Origin: Lachnospiraceae bacterium AC2029
GTDB taxonomy: Bacteria; Bacillota; Clostridia; Lachnospirales; Lachnospiraceae
Reading direction: 5' to 3'
NCBI GenBank assembly: GCA_000703065.1
Contig: JNLK01000001.1
Coordinates: 2,440,001 to 2,504,000, forward strand
DNA: 64,000 bases
Under the pieces are notes generated by a model. The model was not told the origin of the DNA and did no database searches. It saw only the letters and a list, made by a program, of their open reading frames with translations. Below, one piece after another: positions 33,132 to 42,245 of this stretch (positions within the stretch are counted from its first letter, which is position 1; every line of letters begins with the position of its first letter). A program made the translations under genes and the position numbers.

Positions 33132-34619
33132 ATGAGTTTTATGTACAGGAGCACCAGAAACAAGGATGAAGCAGTAACGGCATCTCAGGCCATCCTGCAG
33201 GGGCTTGCCCATGAGGGCGGACTTTTCGTACCGGATGAGATCCCTGCAATGGATATCTCTCTTTCCGAACTGGCGGAGATGGATTACCGCGGGATCGCTT
33301 ATGAGGTCATGAGCCGCATGCTTACCGACTTCACCGAGGAGGAACTGAAGTACTGCATCAACAGTGCCTATGATTCCAAGTTTGATGATGAGCGGATCGC
33401 CCCGCTGGTATCTCATCATGGAACCCATTTTCTGGAGCTGTTCCACGGAAAGACCATTGCCTTCAAGGACATGGCGCTTTCCATCCTGCCGTATCTGATG
33501 ACCACGGCAGCAAAGAAGAACCATATGGAGCGTGAGATCGTCATCCTGACCGCAACCTCCGGAGATACCGGAAAGGCAGCGCTTGCTGGCTTCGCGGATG
33601 TTCCGGGAACACGGATCGCAGTATTCTATCCGAAGTCCGGTGTCAGCCCGATCCAGGAGAAGCAGATGGTGACGGAGCGTGGAAAGAATACATTTGTTGC
33701 AGGTATTACGGGCAACTTTGATGATGCACAGACCGGCGTGAAGAAAATGTTCAGCGACGAGGCGTTGGGGAAGGAGCTTGCCGAGAAGGACTTCCAGTTC
33801 TCCTCCGCAAATTCCATCAACATCGGACGTCTGGTTCCGCAGATGGTTTACTATTACTACGCATATGCACAGCTTCTGAAGAACGGCGAGATCCACGAGG
33901 GTGACAAGATCAATATCGTGGTTCCCACGGGTAACTTCGGAAATATCCTTGCAGCTTATTATGCATCATTGATGGGACTTCCGGTAAACCGGTTCATCTG
34001 TGCCTCCAATGACAACAAGGTTCTGTATGACTTCTTCACCACCGGCATTTATGACCGGAACCGGGAATTCATCCTGACCTCTTCTCCGTCCATGGACATC
34101 CTGATCTCCAGTAACCTGGAGCGTCTGATCTACAGGATTGCCGGAAATGATGCAGAGAAAAATGCGGCCCTGATGAAGGAACTGAACGAGACAGGAAAGT
34201 ATACGATCACCGACGAGATGAAGAAGGCACTTGAGCCCTTCTACGGTGATTTTGCGGATATGGATACGGTGGCTGCAACCATCAAGTCCGTATACGAGGA
34301 AGACGGATATATCATCGATACCCATACGGCGGTTGCCGCTGCTGTCTATGATTCCTATAAGGAGAAGACAGGGGATACGACTCCGACAGTCATCGCATCC
34401 ACGGCAAGTCCGTATAAGTTTACAAGAAGCGTAATGACCGCCATCGATCCGGCCTTCGACAGTCAGGAGGACTTTGCTCTGGTGGATAAGCTGGAGGAGC
34501 TGTCCGGCGTGAAGGTTCCGCAGGCCATCGAGGATATCCGGAGTGCACCGGTGCTGCATAAGACCGTGTGCGAGAAGGAGGAAATGGAAGCCGTAGTGAA
34601 AGGATTCCTTGGATTTTAA
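33132..34619 (+). CDS. thrC: Threonine synthase
   Basis: 495 residues from ATG 33132 (TAGGAGGAACAAC upstream); the longer frame from 32991 lies in the previous gene. This is the long PLP-dependent ThrC type: N-terminal YRSTRN, LAHEGGLFVPD, the PLP Lys in TIAFKDMALSILP, TATSGDTGKAAL, SINIGRLVPQMVYY, and VPTGNFGNILAAYYA for phosphate binding. It converts O-phosphohomoserine to threonine. Nearest relatives are other Clostridia. A 120-base repeat array follows directly. Confidence 0.96.
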   Translation: MSFMYRSTRNKDEAVTASQAILQGLAHEGGLFVPDEIPAMDISLSELAEMDYRGIAYEVMSRMLTDFTEEELKYCINSAYDSKFDDERIAPLVSHHGTHFLELFHGKTIAFKDMALSILPYLMTTAAKKNHMEREIVILTATSGDTGKAALAGFADVPGTRIAVFYPKSGVSPIQEKQMVTERGKNTFVAGITGNFDDAQTGVKKMFSDEALGKELAEKDFQFSSANSINIGRLVPQMVYYYYAYAQLLKNGEIHEGDKINIVVPTGNFGNILAAYYASLMGLPVNRFICASNDNKVLYDFFTTGIYDRNREFILTSSPSMDILISSNLERLIYRIAGNDAEKNAALMKELNETGKYTITDEMKKALEPFYGDFADMDTVAATIKSVYEEDGYIIDTHTAVAAAVYDSYKEKTGDTTPTVIASTASPYKFTRSVMTAIDPAFDSQEDFALVDKLEELSGVKVPQAIEDIRSAPVLHKTVCEKEEMEAVVKGFLGF

Positions 34620-34930
34620 TTCGCGATCCTTCAGTACTCCGTACCTCAGGATCACGGCGCATGTTGCGTCCTTGCTTCGCGGGAATTCCGCAGTATCATA
34701 TTCGCAATCCGCACCACGCAGCCGCGATCCCGTCGTACTGCGTACGCCGGACGCACCTTCGGTGCTTGTGATCACGGCGCATGTTGCGTCCTTGCTTCGC
34801 AAGGTTTCCGCTAGGCTATATTCGCAATCCGCACCACGCGGCCGCGATCCCGTCGTACTGCGTACGCCGGACGCACCTTCGGTGCTTGTGATCACGGCGC
34901 ATGTTGCGTCCTTGCTTCGCAAGGTTTCCG
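34620..34930. repeat. 120-base tandem repeat array after thrC
   Basis: The sequence ATCACGGCGCATGTTGCGTC occurs at 34651, 34771 and 34891, exactly 120 bases apart. Units two and three are nearly identical across their whole length and the first is diverged. Each holds small nested palindromes such as GCACC-TTC-GGTGC and GTAC-TGC-GTAC. Open frames run through it in several frames only because it is repetitive. No protein is supported. Confidence 0.9.
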
Positions 34931-34982
34931 CAAACATTATAGAGCTCACCTGTGCGAGCACGGTGAGCTCCATAATGTTTGC
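34930..34982. repeat. Large hairpin with 21-base arms at the end of the array
   Basis: Arm 34930-34950 (GCAAACATTATAGAGCTCACC but for one base) pairs with 34962-34982 with one mismatch; the loop is 11 bases. No T-run follows. Confidence 0.85.
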
Positions 34983-35005
34983 AGGATTGCGAATAATTAC
35001 TTTGT

Positions 35006-35046
35006 CAGCTGTTCATTGGTACCATCCAGCTTTATCAAAACCAGGA
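35006..35046 (+). promoter_or_regulatory. preQ1-I riboswitch
   Basis: Stem P1 AGCTG (35007-35011) pairs with CAGCT (35027-35031). The loop TTCATTGGTACCATC and the A-rich tail TTATCAAAACCAGGA follow the class I pattern, and loop TGGT can pair with tail ACCA to form the pseudoknot. It lies upstream of queD, the expected target, with a terminator between them. Confidence 0.75.
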
Positions 35047-35069
35047 CCGTAAATGTTTTATTTGTATGT

Positions 35070-35102
35070 AATTCATGGGCGGACTCTTTGGGTAGTTCGC
35101 CC
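35070..35102 (+). terminator. Terminator between the preQ1 riboswitch and queD
   Basis: GGGCGGAC pairs with GTTCGCCC (one G-U) around a TCTTTGGGTA loop, followed by TATTTTTATG. As the riboswitch's expression platform it would cut queD-operon transcription when preQ1 is bound. Confidence 0.7.
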
Positions 35103-35129
35103 TATTTTTATGTAAACCGGAGGTGTTCT

Positions 35130-35549
35130 ATGTATAAACTTCAGGTGAAAGCCAGTTTCGACAGTGCGCATTTTCTGAAGGGATACGAAGGGAAATGCTC
35201 CAATCTGCACGGGCATCGATGGAACGTTGTTGCGGAGATCGCTGCGGAGGATGTGCAGACCGAAGGACAGTGCCGGGGAATGGTACTGGATTTTTCGGAT
35301 GTGAAGAAGGCGCTTGGAGCGGAAGCCGATCGTCTGGATCACAGTCTTCTGATCGAGGAGGGAAGTCTTCGGCCGGCCACGCTTGCGGCGCTGAAGGAAG
35401 AGAATTTCCGTATCCTGGAATTTCCCTTCCGTCCCACGGCGGAGAATTTTGCAAAGCATTTTTACACGTACCTGGCCGGGGAAGGATTTCCGGTCTGTGC
35501 CGTACGGGTATTTGAAACGCCGCAGAACTGTGCAAGCTATGAGGCGTGA
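35130..35549 (+). CDS. queD: 6-carboxytetrahydropterin synthase
   Basis: 139 residues from ATG 35130 (CCGGAGGTG upstream). QueD turns dihydroneopterin triphosphate into 6-carboxytetrahydropterin for preQ0. Zinc ligands are visible in FDSAHFL and LHGHRW; the catalytic pattern includes Cys in GKCSNLHGH, GMVLDFSDVK, LDHSLLIE and a C-terminal VRVFETPQNCASYE. It leads the queD-queE-folE-queC operon under the preQ1 riboswitch. Confidence 0.95.
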   Translation: MYKLQVKASFDSAHFLKGYEGKCSNLHGHRWNVVAEIAAEDVQTEGQCRGMVLDFSDVKKALGAEADRLDHSLLIEEGSLRPATLAALKEENFRILEFPFRPTAENFAKHFYTYLAGEGFPVCAVRVFETPQNCASYEA

Positions 35550-35558
35550 AGCGTATTT

Positions 35559-35586
35559 CATCCTGAGGGCAAAGACCTGAGGGATC
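35559..35586. repeat. REP-like fragment between queD and queE
   Basis: CATCCTGAGG...TGAGGGATCTT, an imperfect dyad related to those at 21525 and 62601. Confidence 0.4.
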
Positions 35587-35603
35587 TTCCGACAGAGGCG
35601 ACT

Positions 35604-36272
35604 ATGGGAACATATCATGTGACGGAACATTTTATAAGTATTAACGGAGAAGCCCGACGGGCAGGAGAACTCAGCTGTTTCCTGCGGCTGGCGGGCTGCA
35701 ATCTCTGCTGTAATTACTGTGATACCAGGTGGTCCTGTGATCCGGAGGCAGAGGCGGAACTGATGACGGAGGAAGAGCTTCACTCCTGGGTGAAGCAGTC
35801 CGGCGTGAGAAATATCACGCTGACCGGAGGGGAACCTCTGCTGGCACCGGAGATCGACGTGCTGCTACGGCGGCTCGGGCAGGATCCGGAGCTTCGGATC
35901 GAGGTGGAAACGAACGGATCCATTTCACTGGCACCTTTTCTGGAGATTCCGGGAGACATCAGCTTTACCATGGATCTGAAGTGCCCCGGCAGCGGGATGG
36001 CAGAGCATAACCGGATGGAGAATCTGGCACTGCTCCGGAACGTGGACACGGTGAAGTTCGTGGTCAGTGACCGGACGGATCTTATGTGGATGCGGGAGCA
36101 GGTGGAAAAGTATCAGCTGGCAGAGAGATGCAAGGTTTACATAAGCCCGGTCTTCGGACGGATCGATCCACAGGAGATCGTGGAGTACATAAAGGAATAT
36201 ACAATGAACGATGTCAGGGTGCAGCTTCAGCTGCACAAGTACATCTGGGACCCGGGGAAACGGGGAGTATGA
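35604..36272 (+). CDS. queE: 7-carboxy-7-deazaguanine synthase (radical SAM)
   Basis: 222 residues. The radical-SAM cluster motif is C-x3-C-x2-C in GCNLCCNYCDTRW, preceded by EHFISINGEARRAGELSCFLRL as usual for QueE. ITLTGGEPLL binds SAM. It rearranges 6-carboxytetrahydropterin to 7-carboxy-7-deazaguanine. It is the second gene of the operon, 54 bases after queD. Confidence 0.95.
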   Translation: MGTYHVTEHFISINGEARRAGELSCFLRLAGCNLCCNYCDTRWSCDPEAEAELMTEEELHSWVKQSGVRNITLTGGEPLLAPEIDVLLRRLGQDPELRIEVETNGSISLAPFLEIPGDISFTMDLKCPGSGMAEHNRMENLALLRNVDTVKFVVSDRTDLMWMREQVEKYQLAERCKVYISPVFGRIDPQEIVEYIKEYTMNDVRVQLQLHKYIWDPGKRGV

Positions 36273-36307
36273 TCGAAACAGGACCTGCATAGGTCGAAAG
36301 AAGGAGA

Positions 36308-36889
36308 ATGAAAATGGATTTGGAAAAGATCAGGGAGCACGTAAGAGGACTTCTCGAAGCGATCGGTGAGGATCCGGACCGTCCGGGACTTGTGGAAACG
36401 CCGGACCGTGTGGCTCGGATGTATCAGGAGATCTTCGAGGGCGTGCAGTACAGCAACGATGAGATCGCGGCTATGTTCAACAAGACCTTCGACATTACGG
36501 AGGGATCAAAGAAGGATATGGTACTGGTGCGTGACATCGGAGCCTTCAGCTACTGTGAGCATCATATGGCGCTGATGTATGACATGAGGATATCGGTGGC
36601 ATATGTTCCTACGGACAGGGTGATCGGTATCAGCAAGATCGCCCGGGTAGCGGATATGGTCTGCAAAAGGCTTCAGCTCCAGGAACGGATCGGCGCGGAT
36701 ATTGCGGAGGTCATCGGCAAGATTGCCGGAACCGAAGACGTTGCGGTCCTGATCACAGGAAAGCATAGCTGTATGACGGCCCGCGGCATCAAGAACATGC
36801 CGTCGGAAACCGTGACCCTGACCATGCGGGGAGCATTTGAGACCGACCAGGCTCTGAGGGATCAGTTCCTGACAGCCACGAGATCCTGA
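36308..36889 (+). CDS. folE: GTP cyclohydrolase I
   Basis: 193 residues of the FolE (type IA) family. Zinc ligands are in FSYCEHHM and GKHSCMTARG; other motifs are DRPGLVETPDRVARMY, VPTDRVIGISKIARV and RLQLQERIGADIA. It opens GTP to dihydroneopterin triphosphate, the common precursor for folate and queuosine. Its place between queE and queC shows it supplies this operon. AAGGAGAATGAAAATG offers two starts (36308 and 36314). Confidence 0.96.
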   Translation: MKMDLEKIREHVRGLLEAIGEDPDRPGLVETPDRVARMYQEIFEGVQYSNDEIAAMFNKTFDITEGSKKDMVLVRDIGAFSYCEHHMALMYDMRISVAYVPTDRVIGISKIARVADMVCKRLQLQERIGADIAEVIGKIAGTEDVAVLITGKHSCMTARGIKNMPSETVTLTMRGAFETDQALRDQFLTATRS

Positions 36890-36917
36890 TCGCAGGAGAT
36901 GATTTGGAGGAATAGAT

Positions 36918-37589
36918 ATGAAGAATAAGAAGAAAGCACTTGTAGTCTTCAGCGGCGGACAGGATTCAACCACCTGTCTTCTCTATGCACTGAACCATTA
37001 TGAGGAGGCAGAGGCAATCTCCTTTGATTACGGACAGCGCCACAGGAAGGAACTGGAATGTGCGTCGGCCATTGCGGAGAAGCTCTCGGTGAAGCATACC
37101 ATCCTGAATCTGGATGAACTGAACCAGCTGGCTCCCAATTCCCTTACCCGGGCGGATATTCCGGTGGATACGGATGCTCCCGAGGAAGGAACACCGAATT
37201 CCTTCGTGGAGGGACGGAATCTTCTGTTCCTGACCTATGCGGCGATCTATGCCAAGACACATGGCATCACGGATATTCTGACCGGTGTATCTCAGAGCGA
37301 CTTCTCCGGGTATCCGGACTGCCGTGACATTTTCATAAAATCCCTGAATACCACGCTGAATCTGGCGATGGATTACGAGTTCGACATCATCACGCCCCTC
37401 ATGTGGATCGACAAGGAAGAAACCTGGGCACTGGCAGATGAACTTGGCGGATTTGAATTAGTGCGCGATATGACACTTACGTGTTATAATGGTATCATTG
37501 GTGAGGGATGTGGTAACTGTCCCGCATGTAAACTGAGAAAGAGAGGATTCGACAATTATGTCGCAAAAAAAGCTGATCTTCATAGTTAA
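36918..37589 (+). CDS. queC: 7-cyano-7-deazaguanine synthase
   Basis: 223 residues. The ATP PP-loop is [25 protein letters not shown] and [17 protein letters not shown] follow. The C-terminal zinc site is [15 protein letters not shown]. QueC converts 7-carboxy-7-deazaguanine to preQ0 using ATP and ammonia. The last 32 bases overlap the next gene in another frame. A queF gene is not in this window. Confidence 0.96.
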   Translation: MKNKKKALVVFSGGQDSTTCLLYALNHYEEAEAISFDYGQRHRKELECASAIAEKLSVKHTILNLDELNQLAPNSLTRADIPVDTDAPEEGTPNSFVEGRNLLFLTYAAIYAKTHGITDILTGVSQSDFSGYPDCRDIFIKSLNTTLNLAMDYEFDIITPLMWIDKEETWALADELGGFELVRDMTLTCYNGIIGEGCGNCPACKLRKRGFDNYVAKKADLHS

Positions 37590-38547
37590 TCCGAAAGCAG
37601 GAAAGTCACAGCTGAAGACGAAAATGGTAGATGTAGTGGATGCCTTCTCCCGTGGAGGTTACGAGGTAGAGGTATATACCACGAAATCTGCCGAGGACGC
37701 AGAAAATCATATTGCAGAGGTGGGAGATCAGTATGACGGGATCGTGATCTCCGGCGGAGACGGATCCATGGACAATGCAGTCACCGGGATCATGCGGCTC
37801 AAGGAACGGACGGACAAGGTTCCGCCGCTGGGCTACATCCCCTGCGGTTCCACAAATGATTACGCAAAGAGTCTTTGTATCAGCCTGAAGCCGGAGGTGG
37901 CTGCAAGGCAGATCGTAAAGGGAATTCCTTGTCCGATGGATATCGGACGGCTGGCAGACCGGTATTTCATCTATGTGGCGGCCTTCGGCCTCTTTACGAA
38001 GGCGTCCTATGCGACATCCCGGAGGATGAAGAAGGTTCTGGGCCACGGCGCTTATATGCTGTCAGCGGCGAAGGAGCTGACCGGTGTGAAGACCTATCGT
38101 CTGAAGGCCTCCTTCGACGGACGTATGATCGAGGGAGAGTTTATCTACGGACAGGTGACCAACTCCCGTTCCGTAGGTGGTTTCCGGGCCGTGGGACTTC
38201 GGGATATGTCCTTCCATGACGGGGAGTTTGAATGCGTCTTTATCCGGAAGCCGAAGAATCCGGTGGAGCTGGCAAAGCTGCTGAAGACCGTGACAACGAA
38301 TGATATGAAGGATGACTATATTGTTTACGAGCGTGCGAAGGAAGTAAAAGTTGAGGGCGTTGAGGAGATCCCCTGGACCGTGGACGGTGAATATGCGGGG
38401 GATTTCAGGGAAGCGACTGTTGAGAATCTTCATAATGAGGTGAATCTTATGCTGGGGAACAGGGCGGTCTACGGTGATCCGGAGGACGAGTCCCTGCAGC
38501 CTGTAACACGTAAGGGAAAGATTGCAAAGGAAGAAGGGCAGTCTTAG
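37558..38547 (+). CDS. Diacylglycerol/lipid kinase family protein (YegS/BmrU type)
   Basis: 329 residues of the DAGK catalytic fold. Motifs: [27 protein letters not shown] for nucleotide binding and [12 protein letters not shown]; the C-terminal half is the beta-sandwich ending WTVDGEYAG. It phosphorylates diacylglycerol or a related lipid, recycling it into phospholipid synthesis. The start ATG is inside queC, preceded by AGAGAGG, so it is co-transcribed with the queuosine genes without an obvious metabolic link. Confidence 0.92.
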   Translation: MSQKKLIFIVNPKAGKSQLKTKMVDVVDAFSRGGYEVEVYTTKSAEDAENHIAEVGDQYDGIVISGGDGSMDNAVTGIMRLKERTDKVPPLGYIPCGSTNDYAKSLCISLKPEVAARQIVKGIPCPMDIGRLADRYFIYVAAFGLFTKASYATSRRMKKVLGHGAYMLSAAKELTGVKTYRLKASFDGRMIEGEFIYGQVTNSRSVGGFRAVGLRDMSFHDGEFECVFIRKPKNPVELAKLLKTVTTNDMKDDYIVYERAKEVKVEGVEEIPWTVDGEYAGDFREATVENLHNEVNLMLGNRAVYGDPEDESLQPVTRKGKIAKEEGQS

Positions 38548-38591
38548 ACCTGACCGGTTTCAAAGGGGTTTTACAGAGAAGGAGAAATTGA

Positions 38592-39668
38592 ATGGGGGCT
38601 AGCAGCAGAACAGTTCTGGAAGTTCGTAATCTGGACCTTTCTTTTCGCATGCCTACGGGAAATGTGCATGCGATCCGCGGGGTGGACTTCCGGCTCGAGA
38701 AGAATGAAGTGGTTGCGCTGGTGGGAGAGTCCGGCTGCGGCAAGAGTATCACGGTAAAGAGTATCATGGGGATTCTGCCGGAGAACGCCGAGATCCATAC
38801 CGGAGAAGTGATCTTTCACTCCGGGGATGAGGAAGTGGATCTTCTGAAAAAGAAGCCTTCCTGGCGGCAGAAGAACATTAACGGATCGAAGATCTCCATG
38901 GTCTTCCAGGATCCCATGACCTCCCTGAATCCCACCATGGGGATCGGGGCTCAGATCATTCTGTCCATCCGCACTCACTGCCAGGTTTCAAAGAAGGAGG
39001 CCTATGCAAAGGCGGTGGAGCTTCTTCGTGAGGTGGGGATCACCGATCCGGAGAGAACCATGAAGCAGTACCCGCATCAGCTGTCCGGCGGTATGCGGCA
39101 GCGTGTGGTGATCGCCATCGCGCTTTCCTGCGATCCGCAGATCCTGATCTGTGATGAACCTACGACTGCACTGGATGTGACCATTCAGGGCAGGATCCTG
39201 GACATGATCCAGAAGATACAGCGTTCCAGAGGTATTTCAGTTATCTTTATCACCCACAATCTCGGCGTGGTCGCAAAGATCGCCGATTATGTGGGCGTCA
39301 TGTATGCCGGAAAGATCATCGAGTACGGCACTGTTTTTGATATCTTTTATAATCCCAGACATCCATATACGTGGGGTCTCCTTTCAGCGGTTCCTGAGGT
39401 ATCCGATGAAAAGGGTGATCTCTATTCCATCCCGGGAACTCCGCCGAATCTGGCAGAGGAGATTGTGGGCGATGCTTTTGCGCCCAGAAATCCCTATGCC
39501 CTTGAGGTGGACTTTAAGGCGGAGCCACCGATATTTCAGTTGTCAAAAACCCATTATGTCCGTTCCTGGCTGGCCGATGAGCGTGCACCTAAGGTGGAAA
39601 TGCCCGAGGCCCTGAAGGAAAGGATCGAACGCATGAGGCAGGAGGGAAGAGCGTATGTCAAAGAGTAG
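38592..39668 (+). CDS. oppD: Opp-type ABC transporter ATP-binding protein (OppD-like)
   Basis: 358 residues. Walker A is [14 protein letters not shown], signature [12 protein letters not shown], Walker [13 protein letters not shown], and the C-terminal oligopeptide-transporter extension includes [13 protein letters not shown] and the PGTPPNL motif. It powers uptake together with OppF. It overlaps the next gene by 14 bases. Substrates may be peptides, but the family also takes up nickel, opines and some oligosaccharides. Confidence 0.94.
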   Translation: MGASSRTVLEVRNLDLSFRMPTGNVHAIRGVDFRLEKNEVVALVGESGCGKSITVKSIMGILPENAEIHTGEVIFHSGDEEVDLLKKKPSWRQKNINGSKISMVFQDPMTSLNPTMGIGAQIILSIRTHCQVSKKEAYAKAVELLREVGITDPERTMKQYPHQLSGGMRQRVVIAIALSCDPQILICDEPTTALDVTIQGRILDMIQKIQRSRGISVIFITHNLGVVAKIADYVGVMYAGKIIEYGTVFDIFYNPRHPYTWGLLSAVPEVSDEKGDLYSIPGTPPNLAEEIVGDAFAPRNPYALEVDFKAEPPIFQLSKTHYVRSWLADERAPKVEMPEALKERIERMRQEGRAYVKE

Positions 39669-40620
39669 TACGACAAGATCAAAAAACTCCGAGCTGCTTC
39701 GTGTGGAAGATCTCTGCATGTATTTTGATGTGAAGGGAAAGAGAGTCCATGCTTCCGAGAAGATCAATTTTACCATCAAAGAAGGGGAGACCTTCGGATT
39801 GGTCGGTGAGTCCGGAAGCGGGAAGTCCACCATTGGAAAATGTATCATCGGGCTGAACAAGGCCACCTCCGGCAGGATCACATTTGAAGGAGAAGAACTG
39901 ACGGCGATCGGCAGCCGGAAGGAATTCCGTGAGAAGGCAAAGGGGATCCAGATGATCTTCCAGGATCCCATGTCCTCCCTGAATCCGAGAAAACAGGTGG
40001 GAGAGATCATCCGGGAAGCGCTGGTCATCAGCGGGATCGGCGGAAGCAGAAGCGAACAGGAGAAGATCGTCGGGGAGATCCTGACGAAGGTGGGGATCCC
40101 GGTGTCCTACAGCAACCGGTATCCGAGGAGCTTCTCCGGCGGACAGCGTCAGCGGATCGGGATCGCCCGGGCGCTGGTGGTGAATCCGAAGCTGATCATC
40201 GCCGACGAGTGTATCGCAGCCCTGGATGCATCTGTTCAGGCTCAGATCGTAAATATGCTCAGGAATATCAAAGAGGAGACAGGGACATCCTTCCTCTTTA
40301 TTTCCCATGACCTTTCCATGGTCCGGTTCCTTTCCGACCGGATCGGGGTCCTGCATCTCGGGTATCTTCTGGAGGTGGGGACCTCGGATGAGATATTCGA
40401 AAATCCCATTCATCCCTATACCAGGAGTCTGCTGACCGCGATCCCGCGGATGAATCCGGTGATCCAGCCGAGACCGGAGCTCTACAACTATGAATCCTCT
40501 GGAATCGACTACGGCAACGGAACGCTTCACCAGATCTCACCTACGCATACCGTTCACTGCACGGATGCGGAGCTGGAGGTATGGACCGAACAGGACGAAA
40601 AGAAAGGAGGGAAAGCATGA
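39655..40620 (+). CDS. oppF: Opp-type ABC transporter ATP-binding protein (OppF-like)
   Basis: 321 residues. Walker A GESGSGKSTIGKC, signature FSGGQRQRIGIARAL, Walker B LIIADECIAALD (Cys in place of the usual Pro after Glu) and C-terminal HPYTRSLLTAIPRMNP. It pairs with OppD. GGAGGG, inside the end of oppD, precedes the ATG. Its stop overlaps the next start (ATGA). Confidence 0.94.
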   Translation: MSKSSTTRSKNSELLRVEDLCMYFDVKGKRVHASEKINFTIKEGETFGLVGESGSGKSTIGKCIIGLNKATSGRITFEGEELTAIGSRKEFREKAKGIQMIFQDPMSSLNPRKQVGEIIREALVISGIGGSRSEQEKIVGEILTKVGIPVSYSNRYPRSFSGGQRQRIGIARALVVNPKLIIADECIAALDASVQAQIVNMLRNIKEETGTSFLFISHDLSMVRFLSDRIGVLHLGYLLEVGTSDEIFENPIHPYTRSLLTAIPRMNPVIQPRPELYNYESSGIDYGNGTLHQISPTHTVHCTDAELEVWTEQDEKKGGKA

Positions 40621-42245
40621 AACGAAATCTGAAGAAATATGCGATCCTGCTTTCCATGCTCCTTCTTTTGGGATGTCTGTCAGGATGCAGGAACAGGGAA
40701 GAAATCAAAAATGAGCTCAATATCGCTTTTCCTGTTTCACCGTCAACCATTGACTCGGCACTGGTCTCGGATACGACTTCCGGTGATGCCACATCTCCGT
40801 TCCTGTCAACGCTCTATGTCTATGACGTCGACAGAAAGCTGGTTCCGGGACTTGCAGAGTCCTACACCAATTCCGAGGACGGATTGACCTTTACCTTTAA
40901 ACTCCGTGACAACCTGGTCTGGAGTGACGGAAGGAAACTGACCGCGGGGGATTTTGTGTACGGTCTTCAGCGTTTGGCGGACCCGGAGGTCGGAAGCAAT
41001 GCGGTTTACTTCATTACAGAATGCTGCGAGATCGTGAATGCACCTCAGATCTCCATAGGTCAAAAGCCGGTCAGCGAGCTTGGAGTATCGGCACCGGACA
41101 ATCAGACACTTGAGATCCGGCTGGCCCGTCCGTGTCCGTATTTCCTGGCGCTCACCGCCAGTATCAATTTTGCTCCCTGCAACCGAGAATTCTGCACTTC
41201 CTGCGGGGCTTCCTATGCTACAAGTCCGGAAACCGTCCTCAGCTGCGGACCCTATGTTCTGGACGGATTTGAACCGCTGGCGACCCAGATCCACTACACA
41301 AAGAATCCGAATTATTACAATGCGGATGAGATAAAGGTCGAAAGCATTTCCGCCCAGGTAGTTGCAAATACACAGCAGGCCATGATGTGTTATCAGGCAA
41401 ATGACATTGATATCACCGCCGTAAGCGGTGAATACCTGGAACTGGCGGATGGAGACAGTCATCTGCATACCTTCAGTACTGCCAGCAGCTTTTCTCTGGA
41501 GTTGAACTTTACAAATGAGGCACTGAAGAGCCTGAATATCCGTCTTGCCCTTGCAAAGAGTATAGACAGAGACAGCATCGTGAAAGATGTTCTGCGTGCC
41601 GGAAGCTTTCCGCTTTACCGGATCAATCCGTCAGGATATTATTTTGAAACGGACGGAACGGATTTTGCGGCGGATCCGCATCAGTATGACGAGTATACCG
41701 GCTATGATCCGGCGAAAGCGAAGGAATACTGGAACAAGGGACTGTCGGAGATCGGAAAGTCCTCGGTGGAACTGGAACTGGTATATACCAACAGCATGTC
41801 CTCCGTTGCAGAGGCTCTGAAGGCGCAGATGGAGAAGAATCTTCCGGGACTTACGCTGAAACTGAAGATCATTACAACGAAAGAGTATACATCCATGAAG
41901 GGAGAGGGTGGTTATGATCTGTTCGTCAGCGGATGGGTCGGTGATTATGCGGATCCCACCACATTTTACATGCAGTATGTCAGCGGTTCGGGAGCTGTCA
42001 GTTTTTCTGATCCGAAGTATGATGAAGCATACCAGGACTGTCAGAGTGAGGATGTCGCCACGGATCCGGACGAGCGGAACAAAAGACTGCATAAGGCAGA
42101 GGATATTCTGATGCAGAATGTGGCGGTCATTCCGGTTTTTTCACAGGGAAGGGTCTGCCTTATCGCAGATGGCGTTGAAGGCCTTCAGTACGTTCCGACC
42201 GGTGAATCCATGATACTCACCGGTCTGAAGAAGGAGGTGAAGTGA
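40617..42245 (+). CDS. oppA: Opp-type ABC transporter substrate-binding lipoprotein
   Basis: 542 residues from ATG 40617 (AAAGGAGGGAAAGC upstream; a longer frame from 40581 lies in oppF). A lipoprotein signal with lipobox LSGC puts the lipid Cys at about residue 22. The mature part is an SBP_bac_5 domain: LNIAFPVSPSTIDSA, LVPGLAESYTNSEDGLTFTFKLR, NLVWSDGRKLTAGDFVYGLQR, all typical of OppA/DppA. It captures the substrate outside the membrane. Confidence 0.94.
   Translation: MKRNLKKYAILLSMLLLLGCLSGCRNREEIKNELNIAFPVSPSTIDSALVSDTTSGDATSPFLSTLYVYDVDRKLVPGLAESYTNSEDGLTFTFKLRDNLVWSDGRKLTAGDFVYGLQRLADPEVGSNAVYFITECCEIVNAPQISIGQKPVSELGVSAPDNQTLEIRLARPCPYFLALTASINFAPCNREFCTSCGASYATSPETVLSCGPYVLDGFEPLATQIHYTKNPNYYNADEIKVESISAQVVANTQQAMMCYQANDIDITAVSGEYLELADGDSHLHTFSTASSFSLELNFTNEALKSLNIRLALAKSIDRDSIVKDVLRAGSFPLYRINPSGYYFETDGTDFAADPHQYDEYTGYDPAKAKEYWNKGLSEIGKSSVELELVYTNSMSSVAEALKAQMEKNLPGLTLKLKIITTKEYTSMKGEGGYDLFVSGWVGDYADPTTFYMQYVSGSGAVSFSDPKYDEAYQDCQSEDVATDPDERNKRLHKAEDILMQNVAVIPVFSQGRVCLIADGVEGLQYVPTGESMILTGLKKEVK

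Noticed and set aside
34651-34930. Possible CRISPR or attachment site
   Set aside because: The 120-base units are similar along their full length, with no spacer pattern, no integrase gene and no tRNA gene nearby.
34609-35052. Open frames of 65-335 codons through the 120-base repeats
   Set aside because: Several frames on both strands are open at once and repeat with the DNA; no ribosome binding site or known domain.
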